64,000 nt of DNA from Clostridia bacterium (GCA_017444825.1 JAFSVU010000014.1:1-64000); one strand, 5' to 3'; counted from the stretch's first letter, positions 17,611-27,352 are shown. Notes: generated from the letters alone by a model not told the origin. Program-made: numbers and translations.

Positions 17611-20184
17611 TCAGTTTTCGCCGTTTTCCGGGGCCGTTTCCTTTGTCCGCCCTTTTTTTGATTTCGTAACCAATATTATAACCAATGCCGCACCCGCGAC
17701 TGCAAAAGCAGCGGCCCCTGCGATGATGAAGGGCATTGGCGAGGTCTCTTTCTCCGAAGGTTTTGTCGCAAATCTGAAAACGAACCTTCCTCCCGGCGCC
17801 GCGTCACCGTCCGTGTAAAGAGTCAGTATGTCGCCGTCCCCCAGGTTATCGTCGCACCATTTGAACCCGAAATCGAGTGTCTTGCCCGCGTTTCCGAGAA
17901 GCTTTCTCGGCACCTCCAGGACCATCTGATCTCCTTGGACCCTGTAGCTTACGGTGCCCACGGTCTCCCAGTTCCAGCCTCCGGTGCTCTTTTCCAGCAC
18001 CATCGTGTCCTTGGTGGTGCCCTCCCGGCCTATGATGTATTCAAATTCCTCCCAATCCTTGGATGTCCTCGTGGCGGCTCCTGCGTCAATGAGAAGAGTC
18101 ATCCAGTTGCCGGACTCCTGTGGGGTGATGTCGGATGCAGTCTTTACGTAGAACCAGATATTGTCGCTGTCGTAGGAAACTTTAGCCTGCACAAAGTCGT
18201 TCCGGAGGCCCTCCGACACGTAGCGGAGCGTTCCGAAGCCCATATTGTCCCTGGGCAGGGTGTTGTTTGCGTAATGGTTGTATGTGACAAGAGCGGGATC
18301 GGACCATTGGTTAAGGTCTCCGTTCATATCAATGGTCTTCGCCTCCGTCTGGTAATCGGGTTCCGACGCCCCTTTGAAGCGCCTTACGTTTTCCACCAGC
18401 TGGTAGTAATAGTAATCCTTCAGGTCACCCTTCGTAGGCTCGATGTCGCGGGAGTTCTCGTCGTTGCACTGGTCCGGGAAGGCGTTCTTCACACCGCACC
18501 ACTCCTCGTAGCGGCCCATGATCCACTCGTTCCAGCCGGTCACGAACACTATCTCGGGATCCTTGGATATGGCGTAGTCCCACTGCTCCTGGAAATTGCG
18601 GCCGTAGAGCTTGCTGTTTTTGATGTTCTCGTTTACGGTGATCTTTTCGCCCCGGTAGTAGTAACTGTAGGAGTAGCCCTTCTGTCCCGCGTAGGAGCGT
18701 CCCATGTTTTTTCCGCTGTTCATGGCGCTTAAGGACTGAGTCTCGTAGTTCGCGTTCTGGGCAATGCCGACAGTAGTCATCTCCACCGTGCCGTCCTCGT
18801 TGTAGTAGCATGCCTGGGGATAGGCGCTGAGCCAGCCCCAGATGTCGTCGGATCCGTCCTGGGCCCAGTAGCTCGCCACCGGATGTCTGAAGGTGAAGAA
18901 GGTGAGGAGCTCGAGTTCATTGGCGACGTTTCCGTCAAGCCCCGTGTCCCAGGCCATGATCATCGGCTTTCCGTCGAGGTAGAACCAGAGGTCCTTATAG
19001 AGCCCCTCCTTGTAGATCTTCGTGTAGACCTGCCAGAGGGACGAGCGGGTGTTTCCGCTGTAGTCAAACTGGAGCATAAAACCGATCTTGGGGGTGTTGA
19101 CGCCGTCCTCCCGGGCCTTGGACCAGACCTTCAGCAGGTTCATATACGCATCAGTCCACACCGCGTCGCCGTTGGTGCAGTCAAAGAGCACAAAATCTAT
19201 CCCCGCGTCCGCCAGCAGCTCCGCATGCTTTCTCAGCACGTAGTCGTCTGACTCGATGTAATAACCAAAGAGAGGCTCGTTCCAGAAATTGGCGCCTCCG
19301 GTATTCCAGATCGGGTGGTTGTAGTCGTTCGTCGCCTCCGGGTGCTGCTCGAGTATGTCGTTGATGTTTCTCGGATTGCTCTCGGAACGGTTCCCCATGT
19401 GCCAGGTCCAGTAAAACATGCCCACCAGCTTGTCCTTTTTCCCGCCGGTGGTGCCATTCCCCGAAAGAGTCCTCCCGAGTCCGTCCACAGCGCCCCATTT
19501 TGTGGAGTCGATGTTAAGAGCGACTATCGGGTCGTCCTCCGTCAGCACCGGTTCCTCAGGGGGCTGATTGTACACCAGATCCTTATTGTAGGAGGTTGTC
19601 CCCAGGGGGAACTTGTTCTCCTCCGTCAGCTCGATGGAGCCCGGGAAAGCACCGTACCAGCCTCTTCCTTCGATGTAGCTTCTCACGCCAAGGGGTGCCG
19701 GCAGGAACCTTGAGAACATCACCGTTGTCTCCGAGTTGTTCTCAAACTCCACCACGTACTCCCCCGCCTCCAGCACACCTCCGCCGAAGTCACAGGTGAC
19801 AGCGTAGTCGGAATCAGCTTCCGTCTTCAGGTAAGACAGGCATTTTTGCGTAAAAAGAGGCTCCCCTTCAAGGGACTTTAATATATTGGTGTCCCATTTG
19901 AAGACCCGGGCTGTGAACTCGAGGCCCTCGGGAGACACTTCCTCATCTGTGACCTTAAAAAAGTTTATGGTCACGGACTTTGCGGAGAACTTGGTCTTGA
20001 TCTGGTACTGGAACTTCATGCCCGGTCCCATCTCATCCTCGTCCCTCGACACGTATTTCTCCTCATACCAAAGCGGGTATGAATAGGTCTTCTCCTCCGC
20101 CGCGGCAAAAGGGATGCACGCTATAATCATCGCAGCCGCAAGTAAAGCGGCAAACACTCTTTTAAAACGCCCGAGTCCGTTCAA
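17611..20184 (-). CDS. Large surface GH71/GH99-like protein with CBM9-like domain (paralogue 3)
   Basis: About 857 residues: signal peptide, an N-terminal beta domain (about 35-200) absent from the two lipoproteins, the GH71/GH99-like barrel (LVGMFYWTWH, FWNEPLFGYY, GIDFVLFDCTNG, GWNEWIMGRYEE), a CBM9-like domain (LNQWSD, RNDFVQAKV, IWFYVKT) and a C-terminal transmembrane helix with a basic tail. The TTG at 20184 is preferred since GGAG lies 7 bases upstream; a TTG two codons earlier is too close to it. Anchored by a helix instead of lipid, it would expose the same type of catalytic barrel on the surface. Divergent from its nearest paralogue. Confidence 0.68.
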   Translation of the reverse strand: MNGLGRFKRVFAALLAAAMIIACIPFAAAEEKTYSYPLWYEEKYVSRDEDEMGPGMKFQYQIKTKFSAKSVTINFFKVTDEEVSPEGLEFTARVFKWDTNILKSLEGEPLFTQKCLSYLKTEADSDYAVTCDFGGGVLEAGEYVVEFENNSETTVMFSRFLPAPLGVRSYIEGRGWYGAFPGSIELTEENKFPLGTTSYNKDLVYNQPPEEPVLTEDDPIVALNIDSTKWGAVDGLGRTLSGNGTTGGKKDKLVGMFYWTWHMGNRSESNPRNINDILEQHPEATNDYNHPIWNTGGANFWNEPLFGYYIESDDYVLRKHAELLADAGIDFVLFDCTNGDAVWTDAYMNLLKVWSKAREDGVNTPKIGFMLQFDYSGNTRSSLWQVYTKIYKEGLYKDLWFYLDGKPMIMAWDTGLDGNVANELELLTFFTFRHPVASYWAQDGSDDIWGWLSAYPQACYYNEDGTVEMTTVGIAQNANYETQSLSAMNSGKNMGRSYAGQKGYSYSYYYRGEKITVNENIKNSKLYGRNFQEQWDYAISKDPEIVFVTGWNEWIMGRYEEWCGVKNAFPDQCNDENSRDIEPTKGDLKDYYYYQLVENVRRFKGASEPDYQTEAKTIDMNGDLNQWSDPALVTYNHYANNTLPRDNMGFGTLRYVSEGLRNDFVQAKVSYDSDNIWFYVKTASDITPQESGNWMTLLIDAGAATRTSKDWEEFEYIIGREGTTKDTMVLEKSTGGWNWETVGTVSYRVQGDQMVLEVPRKLLGNAGKTLDFGFKWCDDNLGDGDILTLYTDGDAAPGGRFVFRFATKPSEKETSPMPFIIAGAAAFAVAGAALVIILVTKSKKGRTKETAPENGEN

Positions 20185-20243
20185 TTTCAAGCTCCTCTTT
20201 ATGTGAAAAATCTTTTCCGCATTTTCCGCGGTAAGCCGCCCAT

Positions 20244-20249
20244 ATTATA
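20244..20249 (-). promoter_or_regulatory. Possible -10 element for paralogue 3
   Basis: Minus-strand TATAAT with only a T-run (no clear TTGACA) at the -35 distance, about 55 bases before the start. Confidence 0.35.
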
Positions 20250-20294
20250 CACCCGAAGCGCCCTCAAAAAAAGCACCAAAAACGTTTAATCCGA

Positions 20295-20323
20295 TTGCCC
20301 GGACCGCTCAAAAATGATAAAAT
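20295..20323 (+). promoter_or_regulatory. Promoter for paralogue 4 and the GH78-like gene
   Basis: TTGCCC (20295-20300), 17-base spacer, TAAAAT (20318-20323). It overlaps the most upstream in-frame TTG, which argues that translation starts later, at 20361. Confidence 0.55.
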
Positions 20324-20360
20324 CAATGCATCAAAAATCTTGAAAAGGAGGATCTCTCCC

Positions 20361-22877
20361 TTGAAGTTTTCTTCAAAACCAATGCGGATCGTCTGCCTCT
20401 GTCTCGCCGTTATATTGGCGCTGGCAGGCCTGACGTTTTTCCCCGGTGGAGTGACAAAAACAATGGCTGCCGATAGTTATCAATACCTGTGCGACCCCGA
20501 GGCAAAGCAGTCCCTTATAAAAACTGCCGGAAATATCTTCGCCGTCCAGTTCAGCGTCAGTCAGGGCGTAAAAGCATTTGAGCTCTACGTCGCAAAGACC
20601 GCATCAAGCGGCGATACGGCCGTCACGATAGAGCTTTACCCCTGGCGGGGAAGCTACGGCGAGAGCGCGCGGGAGAAGACACTTGCGTCGAAAAAATTCG
20701 AAAAATTCGACATGCAGGTCTGGCTCTCTCTTGAGTGCGATCTGTCCTCAGGCGAATATCTGGCCGTTTTCAGGGACTTCGCGGGAAACGTGCAGCTTCA
20801 CTTCGACAACACAGTATCCTCTTATGCGAGAACGTACATGAACGCGTCGCAAAGAGACGGCAATATCCGCTCCAGAGTCGTTTTTAAAGACGCGGGAGGC
20901 AGCCTTTCGAAGGTTTCGGAAAACGTTGTAAAGCTTGTGAGCTCCCAGGGCACGTGGGTGGCCACCGACGCCCTCGGCCGCACCGTGGACAACGTGTACG
21001 GCAAGTCCACCGTCCGTGAGAACAAGACCGTGGGCATCTTTTTCCACACCTGGCATACCAGCCTCACCGCCACGGGCACCAGGAACATAACCGAGATACT
21101 TAAGGAACATCCGGAGATCAAAAACGACTACTCCAGCCCTCTCTGGGGGCATGCGGGGACGTACCACTGGAACGAACCCATTTGGGGCTACTACAGAAGC
21201 TCCGACGAGTGGGTGCTGAGAAGGCAGGCAGAGCTGCTGGCGGACGCCGGCGTCGACGTGGTATTCTTCGACAATACGAACGGCACCTCTACGTTCGTGG
21301 AGGACGTATTGGTTTTGCTGAAGGTCTGGTCCCTGGCGAGAGCCGACGGCGTAAACACGCCAAAGATCTCCTTCATGCTGCCCATGTTTGAATATGGTGA
21401 CGTGGCGGTGCAGCTCCGGGAACTGTACAAGAGGATATACAAGGACGGGCTCTACAAGGAGCTCTGGTTCTACTGGAAGGGAAAGCCTCTCATGGTGGGC
21501 TATCCGGGAAGACTGGACCTTTCAAAAGAAGAGGACAAGGAGATCTACGATTTCTTCAATTACAGGGTGATAAACCACGCCCAGTCTCAGGACCACGTGC
21601 AGGTACAGGACGAGGACGGAAATCCTCTCGTTATGGGCGCCATACAGTCTGAGGTCACCGACAGTTTTCAGCTCTGGAACTGGATATCCACCACGCCCCA
21701 GCTCATAAACAATAACCCGGACGGGACGCCCGAGGAGGTGGCGGTGGCCATTGCCCACAACTGGTGCGCGGAGACCCATCTCACCGCCATGAACAACGAT
21801 AAATTCAAGGTCTTCGGCAGGCACTACAGGCCCTCCCTCGAAGATTACGATCCGAGAGAAAACGCGAAGCTTTACGGCGCCTATTTTGAGGAGCAGTGGG
21901 AATATGCTCTCGAGGTGGACCCGGAATTTATTTGGGTCACCGGTTGGAACGAGGGTGTTGCAGGCCGTTTCGAGGATTTCTGGGGCGTCGAAAATGCGTT
22001 TCCCGACAATTTCAGCGACGAGTTCAGCCGCGACATTGAGCCCTCGAAGGGAGATCTCAAGGACAATTACTACTATCAGCTCTGCAGCTTCATCAGAAAG
22101 TATAAGGGAGTGCCCGAGGCGACTGCGGCGGAAAAGCCCGTCACCATCGACATCGAGACAGGGGAAGGCTGGGACAGCATTGATCTCGTATACGAGAGCT
22201 ACCCCGGTGACACCTTCGACAGGGACTGCAAAGGCTACAAGAACGAGGCCACAAACGAGTACTACGTCTACAAGGACGAGAGCGGCCGGAACGACATAGT
22301 TTCCGCCAAGGCCTCCTACGACAGCGACTTCGTGTATTTCAGAGTCGAGACCTCGTCGGACATCACACCCGCAACGGACGACCTCTGGATGAGGCTTCTC
22401 ATAGACGTGGAATCGGTAAACGGAAAAGCCACCGACCTCCCCTCCTGGGAATCCTTCAATTACATAATAAATCGCGTGAGTCCCGGCACGGCCTCGACCA
22501 CCGCAGTCGAAAGGTCTACGGGAGGCTGGAACTGGGAAAAGTCAGGCGCCGCCGATTTTAAGGTAAGCGCCAACGTCCTCCAGCTTAAGATTCCCCGCGA
22601 AGCCCTGGACATCGACAAGGACGTGCCCTTCGTGATCAATTTCAAGTGGGCCGACAACAACCTCGCAGACGGCAGCGACCCCCTGGAGCTCTACACCCTC
22701 GGAGACACAGCCCCGGGAGGCAGGTTTAAATACCAGTTTGCGGCGGGCGAATCTCCCCGCGCGAAAGAAACAAAGAAAGGCTGCGGAAGCGTCTTCGCGG
22801 GAGCGGGAGCGGCTGCCGCGGTCATCGGAGCCGGCATTGGTTTATCCCTTAAAAAAGGCAAAAACAAAAGACGCTGA
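20361..22877 (+). CDS. Large surface GH71/GH99-like protein with CBM9-like domain (paralogue 4)
   Basis: About 838 residues with the same order as paralogue 3: signal peptide, N-terminal beta domain, barrel (TVGIFFHTWH, HWNEPIWGYY, GVDVVFFDNTNG, GWNEGVAGRFED), CBM9-like domain (RNDIVSAKA, VYFRVET) and a C-terminal anchor. The barrel motif reads WNEG instead of WNEW, so the candidate catalytic Glu is kept but its neighbour differs. The anchor begins with KKGCGS, then about 18 hydrophobic residues and a Lys/Arg tail, unlike paralogue 3. The TTG start at 20361 has AAGGAGG upstream. The GH78-like gene follows 14 bases later, suggesting one transcript. Confidence 0.68.
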   Translation: MKFSSKPMRIVCLCLAVILALAGLTFFPGGVTKTMAADSYQYLCDPEAKQSLIKTAGNIFAVQFSVSQGVKAFELYVAKTASSGDTAVTIELYPWRGSYGESAREKTLASKKFEKFDMQVWLSLECDLSSGEYLAVFRDFAGNVQLHFDNTVSSYARTYMNASQRDGNIRSRVVFKDAGGSLSKVSENVVKLVSSQGTWVATDALGRTVDNVYGKSTVRENKTVGIFFHTWHTSLTATGTRNITEILKEHPEIKNDYSSPLWGHAGTYHWNEPIWGYYRSSDEWVLRRQAELLADAGVDVVFFDNTNGTSTFVEDVLVLLKVWSLARADGVNTPKISFMLPMFEYGDVAVQLRELYKRIYKDGLYKELWFYWKGKPLMVGYPGRLDLSKEEDKEIYDFFNYRVINHAQSQDHVQVQDEDGNPLVMGAIQSEVTDSFQLWNWISTTPQLINNNPDGTPEEVAVAIAHNWCAETHLTAMNNDKFKVFGRHYRPSLEDYDPRENAKLYGAYFEEQWEYALEVDPEFIWVTGWNEGVAGRFEDFWGVENAFPDNFSDEFSRDIEPSKGDLKDNYYYQLCSFIRKYKGVPEATAAEKPVTIDIETGEGWDSIDLVYESYPGDTFDRDCKGYKNEATNEYYVYKDESGRNDIVSAKASYDSDFVYFRVETSSDITPATDDLWMRLLIDVESVNGKATDLPSWESFNYIINRVSPGTASTTAVERSTGGWNWEKSGAADFKVSANVLQLKIPREALDIDKDVPFVINFKWADNNLADGSDPLELYTLGDTAPGGRFKYQFAAGESPRAKETKKGCGSVFAGAGAAAAVIGAGIGLSLKKGKNKRR

Positions 22878-22891
22878 AGAAGGATTGTATT

Positions 22892-24352
22892 ATGGATTTT
22901 CTGAAAAAAGCAAATGACCTCATGCCTGTGCTTCGGGAGAAGACCGTAAGGCCCACCTCCGGAATGCCGGAGGCAGATAAACTCATGAGGGAGGGAGACT
23001 GTTTTCTTCTTGATTTCGGCTCCCACTTCGTCGGCCATCTCACTCTCCGGCTTGACGTAAAAAGGCCCGGAGACGATGCGGCGGACGCGCCCCTTGCCGT
23101 GGAATTCAGGTTTTTCGAGAACCTCTGCGAGGACACCGGGAAGCCCTACACCGGAGGCCTGTCCTCATCCTGGCTCCAGGTAGCAAACCTGCTCGTGGAC
23201 GACCCGTACGCTCCGATCGTGCTTCCCCGCCGCTACGCCTTCAGGTACGTTAAGATCAGATTTACGACAAACACCAGCTACTCGGTGGTTTACAGGGACT
23301 GCTTTGTAAAGGCGGTGACGTCAGGAGACGAGGCTTTGGTCGAACCCCTTCCCGAGGGCACCGATCCGCTGCTCGCAAGGATCGACAAAGCCGGAGTTCT
23401 GACTCTCCGGGACTGCATGCAGCAGGTCTTTGAGGACGGCCCCAAGCGGGATCGCAGGCTGTGGCTTGGCGACCTGTATCTTCAGGCGAAGACCAATTAT
23501 TACACCTTCAAAAACAACGATCTGGTGCTCCGTTGCCTGTACCTTTTCGCGGGGCTGGCACACGAAGACGGTTGTCTTTCATCAGCGGTCTTCCACGAGC
23601 CGGTGCTTAAAAAGCAGTCCTGGATCCTCCACGACTACGCACTGTTTTTCATTGGCGTTTTGGCCGACTATTACAGAGCCACAGGCCGCGACGATGTGGT
23701 AAAAGAGCTCTGGCCCACAGCCTTAAGGCAGACGGAGATCGCGTATAAAGCTTTTCTCGACGCGGGTCGCAGAGCAAATACGGACCTCTATTTCATAGAC
23801 TGGTGCCCCGCCCTCGACAAATCCTGCGCAGCTCTCGGCATCATCGTTTCGATGCTGAAAGAAGCTCTGTTTCTGGCGGATATCGCGGGTACTTCCGAAG
23901 AGAAGCTTGCGCTTAAGGAGCGCATAGACGGCGTGTCTCCGGCGCTCATTGGTTTGTACGATAAGAGCCTCAGCCTTTTCCGGGGCGTTTCGGGGCAGCT
24001 CTCCATCCACTCCCAGATGTGGGCGGTTTTGGCGGGAGTCCTTGACGCCGCAGAGGAGACCAATGTGATGCGCGCGACCCTGAAAACCGCCATGGTGGAC
24101 CCCGTCACACCTTATGCGATGCACTATTATGCGGAGGCGCTGATAAAGGCGGGTCTTAAGGACGAGGCTTTCTCACTGATCAGGTGTCACTGGGGAGGCA
24201 TGCTGGAGAGGGGCTGCGACTGCTTCCCGGAGGTATATGTTCCCGGGGACCGGGAGGCCTCGCCCTACGGCGACGTGACCATAAACAGCTTCTGCCACGC
24301 CTGGAGCTGCACACCTTCCTATTTCATCAGAAAATATCAGGTCGGATATTGA
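22892..24352 (+). CDS. GH78-like alpha-L-rhamnosidase-related protein
   Basis: 486 residues with a short N-terminal beta region and an (alpha/alpha)6-barrel. The motif EDGPKRDRRLWLGD at 181-194 corresponds to the catalytic segment of alpha-L-rhamnosidases (CPQRDERLGW-type), but the usual acid Glu is Arg188; this GPKRDR variant recurs in a rhamnosidase-related subgroup, so activity may still exist with other residues. No signal peptide is present, so the enzyme is probably cytoplasmic. It is shorter than classical GH78 enzymes (often 800 residues or more), lacking several accessory beta domains. It probably processes sugars released by the surface protein encoded just upstream. Confidence 0.72.
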   Translation: MDFLKKANDLMPVLREKTVRPTSGMPEADKLMREGDCFLLDFGSHFVGHLTLRLDVKRPGDDAADAPLAVEFRFFENLCEDTGKPYTGGLSSSWLQVANLLVDDPYAPIVLPRRYAFRYVKIRFTTNTSYSVVYRDCFVKAVTSGDEALVEPLPEGTDPLLARIDKAGVLTLRDCMQQVFEDGPKRDRRLWLGDLYLQAKTNYYTFKNNDLVLRCLYLFAGLAHEDGCLSSAVFHEPVLKKQSWILHDYALFFIGVLADYYRATGRDDVVKELWPTALRQTEIAYKAFLDAGRRANTDLYFIDWCPALDKSCAALGIIVSMLKEALFLADIAGTSEEKLALKERIDGVSPALIGLYDKSLSLFRGVSGQLSIHSQMWAVLAGVLDAAEETNVMRATLKTAMVDPVTPYAMHYYAEALIKAGLKDEAFSLIRCHWGGMLERGCDCFPEVYVPGDREASPYGDVTINSFCHAWSCTPSYFIRKYQVGY

Positions 24353-24378
24353 CCGGCGGACGTCCGGATATGTATAAT
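24349..24378 (+). promoter_or_regulatory. Promoter for the zinc-ribbon gene
   Basis: TTGACC (24349-24354), 18-base spacer, TATAAT (24373-24378). The -35 overlaps the stop codon of the GH78-like gene. Confidence 0.55.
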
Positions 24379-24440
24379 AAGCTCATAGCTATTTGATTGA
24401 CGGCGTTTGCTTGGCGCCGGTAAAAAAGGAGGATATTTAT

Positions 24441-25067
24441 ATGGCATTTTGTACAAAATGCGGGAAGCAGCTACTACCCGCAGCCAATTTTTGTTCCGGA
24501 TGCGGAGCCAGGATCTCACCGCTTGTAGTCATGCAGTCTCAGGCAGATTCTCAACCACAGACCGCCCCTCAGCCTCAGGCCGCGCCGCAGCCTCAGTTCG
24601 TTCCCCAGCCTCAGCCGGTTCAGCAGCCCATTCAGCCCTCACCCGCGGCGGCCCAATACGACAGGGATTTTGCAGGGGTGAAGGTCCGCTACAGATGCCC
24701 CTCGGGCCACGTTTTTAACGGTACCCCGGACCAGGAAAAATGCCCCACCTGCCAGGCTCTGCTTGAAAAAGGCGGCTATATCCAGGTGTACAGAATGGGC
24801 CATATGGCCGGCGCCGCAGTCGGCATGGGCATTTACGTGGACGAACAACCCTACGGACACCTTGCGAACAAGGAGTCTGTAAGGATCAGCGTCCCCTACG
24901 GCGCCCATCAGCTCCACATCACCCACACCACCACGAGAGACTCCACAAGGCCCACGCTGTTCATCAGTTCCAGCACGCCCTACGTCTTCTGCAAGGCACA
25001 CTTTGCAAGAGGCGGCTTCTTTATCGCCATAGAGGAGTCGGATCCCGCGGATATGCCGAAGCGTTAA
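24441..25067 (+). CDS. Zinc-ribbon protein with Pro/Gln-rich linker
   Basis: 208 residues. It opens with a double-CXXC zinc ribbon (FCTKCGKQ and FCSGCGAR), followed by a Pro-Gln repeat linker (about 32-72), a second zinc-binding segment (RYRCPSGHVF and KCPTCQ) and a beta-rich C-terminal domain. The ATG at 24441 follows AAAGGAGG. No transmembrane helix is seen. The function is unknown; such ribbons often act as scaffolds or sensors. It is transcribed from its own promoter and ended by a strong hairpin. Confidence 0.7.
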   Translation: MAFCTKCGKQLLPAANFCSGCGARISPLVVMQSQADSQPQTAPQPQAAPQPQFVPQPQPVQQPIQPSPAAAQYDRDFAGVKVRYRCPSGHVFNGTPDQEKCPTCQALLEKGGYIQVYRMGHMAGAAVGMGIYVDEQPYGHLANKESVRISVPYGAHQLHITHTTTRDSTRPTLFISSSTPYVFCKAHFARGGFFIAIEESDPADMPKR

Positions 25068-25090
25068 ACACCGTTTTTTTCGAAATTGTC

Positions 25091-25135
25091 GCGAAGCATC
25101 GCCCTTCTTTCTCAGAGCCCTGCTTCGCTTTTTTT
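25091..25135 (+). terminator. Rho-independent terminator after the zinc-ribbon gene
   Basis: The arms GCGAAGCA (25091-25098) and TGCTTCGC (25121-25128) pair perfectly and are followed by a run of T. Confidence 0.75.
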
Positions 25136-25137
25136 GC

Positions 25138-25182
25138 TTGAATCTTGCCCTTTGCGGTGGTAAAATCACATTTTTATTGTGA
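25138..25182 (+). promoter_or_regulatory. Promoter and possible operator for the amidohydrolase gene
   Basis: TTGAAT (25138-25143), 17-base spacer, TAAAAT (25161-25166). Directly at the expected transcription start lies an inverted repeat TCACA-N7-TGTGA (25166-25182) that could be a repressor site. Confidence 0.5.
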
Positions 25183-25237
25183 CGGCGGTTTCCGTAAAAC
25201 GCCGGATACCATTGGTTTTGCAAAAGGGGGGACGCGC

Positions 25238-26059
25238 GTGGAAAAGTTTATCTACGATATGCATACTCACATTTTCCCGCAGAAAATAGCGGAAAAGGCA
25301 GTTTCGTCAATCGGAGGGTTCTACGGTATCCCCATGGTTAAAAAAGGCTACTCCGAGGACCTCATCGAATCCGCGTCGGAGATCGGCGTCGAGAAATGTC
25401 TGGTCTGCTCCACCGCGACCACACCGCTTCAGGTGACTGCCATCAACAGCTTCGTGGCGGGGGAGACGGAGAGGCATCCGGAGTTCATTGGTTTCGGAAC
25501 CATGCACCCGGGCTACAGCGATATCGCCGGAGAGGTGGACAGGATAGTGGACATCGGTCTTTCGGGCATCAAGCTGCACCCCGATTTTCAGAAGTTTGCC
25601 ATTGACGACAGGGAGGCTTATCCTATTTACGAGGCGGCGGAGGGACGGCTTCCGATCCTTTTCCACACGGGGGACAAGCGCTACAGCTACTCGAATCCGG
25701 AGAGAGTTTTGAGGATCCTCAAGGACTTTCCGAAGCTCACCTGCATCTGCGCTCACCTCGGCGGCTACAGCGAGTGGGACAGAGTGGTGGCTCTCAAGGG
25801 GTACCTGGGACATCCCAACATATATTTTGACACCAGCAGCGCCATCCGTTTCATCGACCCCAAGGATTCGGTCAGGATCATAAGAGCTCACGGCGTCAGC
25901 CACGTTTTTTGGGGCACCGATTACCCTATGCAGAAGCACACTGCGGAGCTTGAGGATTTTATGAAGCTCGAGCTCACCGACGAAGAGAGGCACATGATCT
26001 TCAGAGACAACGCGGTGAAATTCTTAGATGATGTTAACAAGACCCTCGGAAGGAAATAG
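25238..26059 (+). CDS. Amidohydrolase (family 2) metal-dependent hydrolase
   Basis: 273 residues, a TIM-barrel amidohydrolase. MHTHIFP provides the first metal histidines, FHTGDKR and CAHLGGYSEW the next histidines, and WGTDYPM the late aspartate. The family includes decarboxylases and hydrolases of small cyclic or acyl substrates; the reaction here is not identifiable. The GTG at 25238 is preferred since a GGGGGG ribosome-binding site lies six bases upstream, and the 31-residue upstream extension has no family similarity. It is 15 bases before the aminotransferase gene. Confidence 0.82.
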   Translation: MEKFIYDMHTHIFPQKIAEKAVSSIGGFYGIPMVKKGYSEDLIESASEIGVEKCLVCSTATTPLQVTAINSFVAGETERHPEFIGFGTMHPGYSDIAGEVDRIVDIGLSGIKLHPDFQKFAIDDREAYPIYEAAEGRLPILFHTGDKRYSYSNPERVLRILKDFPKLTCICAHLGGYSEWDRVVALKGYLGHPNIYFDTSSAIRFIDPKDSVRIIRAHGVSHVFWGTDYPMQKHTAELEDFMKLELTDEERHMIFRDNAVKFLDDVNKTLGRK

Positions 26060-26074
26060 AGAAAGGAAACGCCA

Positions 26075-27352
26075 ATGCAATACAAGGACCTCAGCAAAAA
26101 AGAACTGATCGCAATACTCAGCGACGAGTACAGGAAATATTACGATTACAAAAATCTCGGTCTCAGCTACGACATGACCCGCGGCAAACCCTGCAGCGCC
26201 CAGCTGGAGCTCTCGAACGAAATGGAGAGCCAGAAGCTTCTCAAGGGCTACAGCTCCATCTCAAATCAGGAGGTCAGGAACTACGGCGTCCTGGACGGAA
26301 TTCCGGAGGCAAAAAAGCTCATGTCTGAGATGCTTGGCGTTGGCACTGACGAGATAGTCGTGGGCGGAAATTCCAGCCTCAACTTAATGTACGACCTTCT
26401 TGTAAGGTTCATGCTTTTCGGCACAGGCACCGAAGGGTGCAAGCCCTGGTGCAAAGATGAAAAGATCAAATGGATCTGCCCGGTTCCCGGATACGACCGC
26501 CACTTTCTGATCACCGAGAAGCTGGGTTTTGATCTTATAGCCGTGCCTCTTCAGGGAGACGGTCCCGACATGGATATGGTGGAGGAGCTTGTAAAGGACC
26601 CGGCGGTCAAGGGCCTCTGGATGATCCCGAAATATTCAAACCCCTCGGGCGAAGTTTATTCCGATGAGAAGATCCGCCGTCTGGCCTCCATGAAAACCGG
26701 TGCCGCAGACTTCAGGATCCTCTGCGACGATGCCTACACCGTACATTTCTTAAGAAAAGGCCCCGCAAAGCAGCTCAACATGCTGGAGGCCTGCAAGGAA
26801 GCCGGTAACCCCGAGAGAGTCTTCATCTTCGGCTCCACCTCCAAGATCACCTTCCCGGGTTCGGGTATTTCCGCGGTCTGCGGTTCCGAGAAGAACATCA
26901 AGTTCCTTCTCTCCTACCTCACGATCCAGACCATCTGCTACGATAAGATAAACCAGCTCCGCCACGCCCGCTTCCTCAAGGACTACAACGGCATCCTTGC
27001 CCACATGAAAAAGCACGCCGAGATCCTCTACCCTAAATTTGAGGCCGTGGACAGGATACTCAAAAACGAGCTCATGGACCTGGGCATTCTCAGCTGGACA
27101 AAACCCGACGGCGGTTACTTCATCAGCGTCAATACCCTCCCCGGCTGTGCATCGGCAGTTGTGGAAAAAGCCAAGGAGTGCGGCGTGAAGTTCACACCCG
27201 CCGGAGCCACGTATCCCTACAAAAAGGACCCCAATGACACCAATATCCGCATCGCGCCCACACTGCCCCCGATCCAGGAGCTGGAGGCGGCCATAAAGAT
27301 ATTCTGCGTGTGCGTGAAGATCTGCTCTATTGAAAAACTTCTTGAAGAATAG
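26075..27352 (+). CDS. PLP-dependent aminotransferase, aspartate aminotransferase-like (PF12897 type)
   Basis: 425 residues, fold-type I. It matches the family of bacterial aspartate aminotransferases that open with a TRGKPC segment: YDMTRGKPC near residue 35, YGVLDGIPEAK, PKYSNPSGEVY, DDAYTVHFL and the PLP lysine in GSTSKITFPGSG. It probably interconverts aspartate and oxaloacetate with 2-oxoglutarate/glutamate; other donors are possible. The ATG lies inside a GCCAATG word and is preceded by GAAAGG. It is followed by heptamer array D two bases after its stop. Confidence 0.85.
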   Translation: MQYKDLSKKELIAILSDEYRKYYDYKNLGLSYDMTRGKPCSAQLELSNEMESQKLLKGYSSISNQEVRNYGVLDGIPEAKKLMSEMLGVGTDEIVVGGNSSLNLMYDLLVRFMLFGTGTEGCKPWCKDEKIKWICPVPGYDRHFLITEKLGFDLIAVPLQGDGPDMDMVEELVKDPAVKGLWMIPKYSNPSGEVYSDEKIRRLASMKTGAADFRILCDDAYTVHFLRKGPAKQLNMLEACKEAGNPERVFIFGSTSKITFPGSGISAVCGSEKNIKFLLSYLTIQTICYDKINQLRHARFLKDYNGILAHMKKHAEILYPKFEAVDRILKNELMDLGILSWTKPDGGYFISVNTLPGCASAVVEKAKECGVKFTPAGATYPYKKDPNDTNIRIAPTLPPIQELEAAIKIFCVCVKICSIEKLLEE

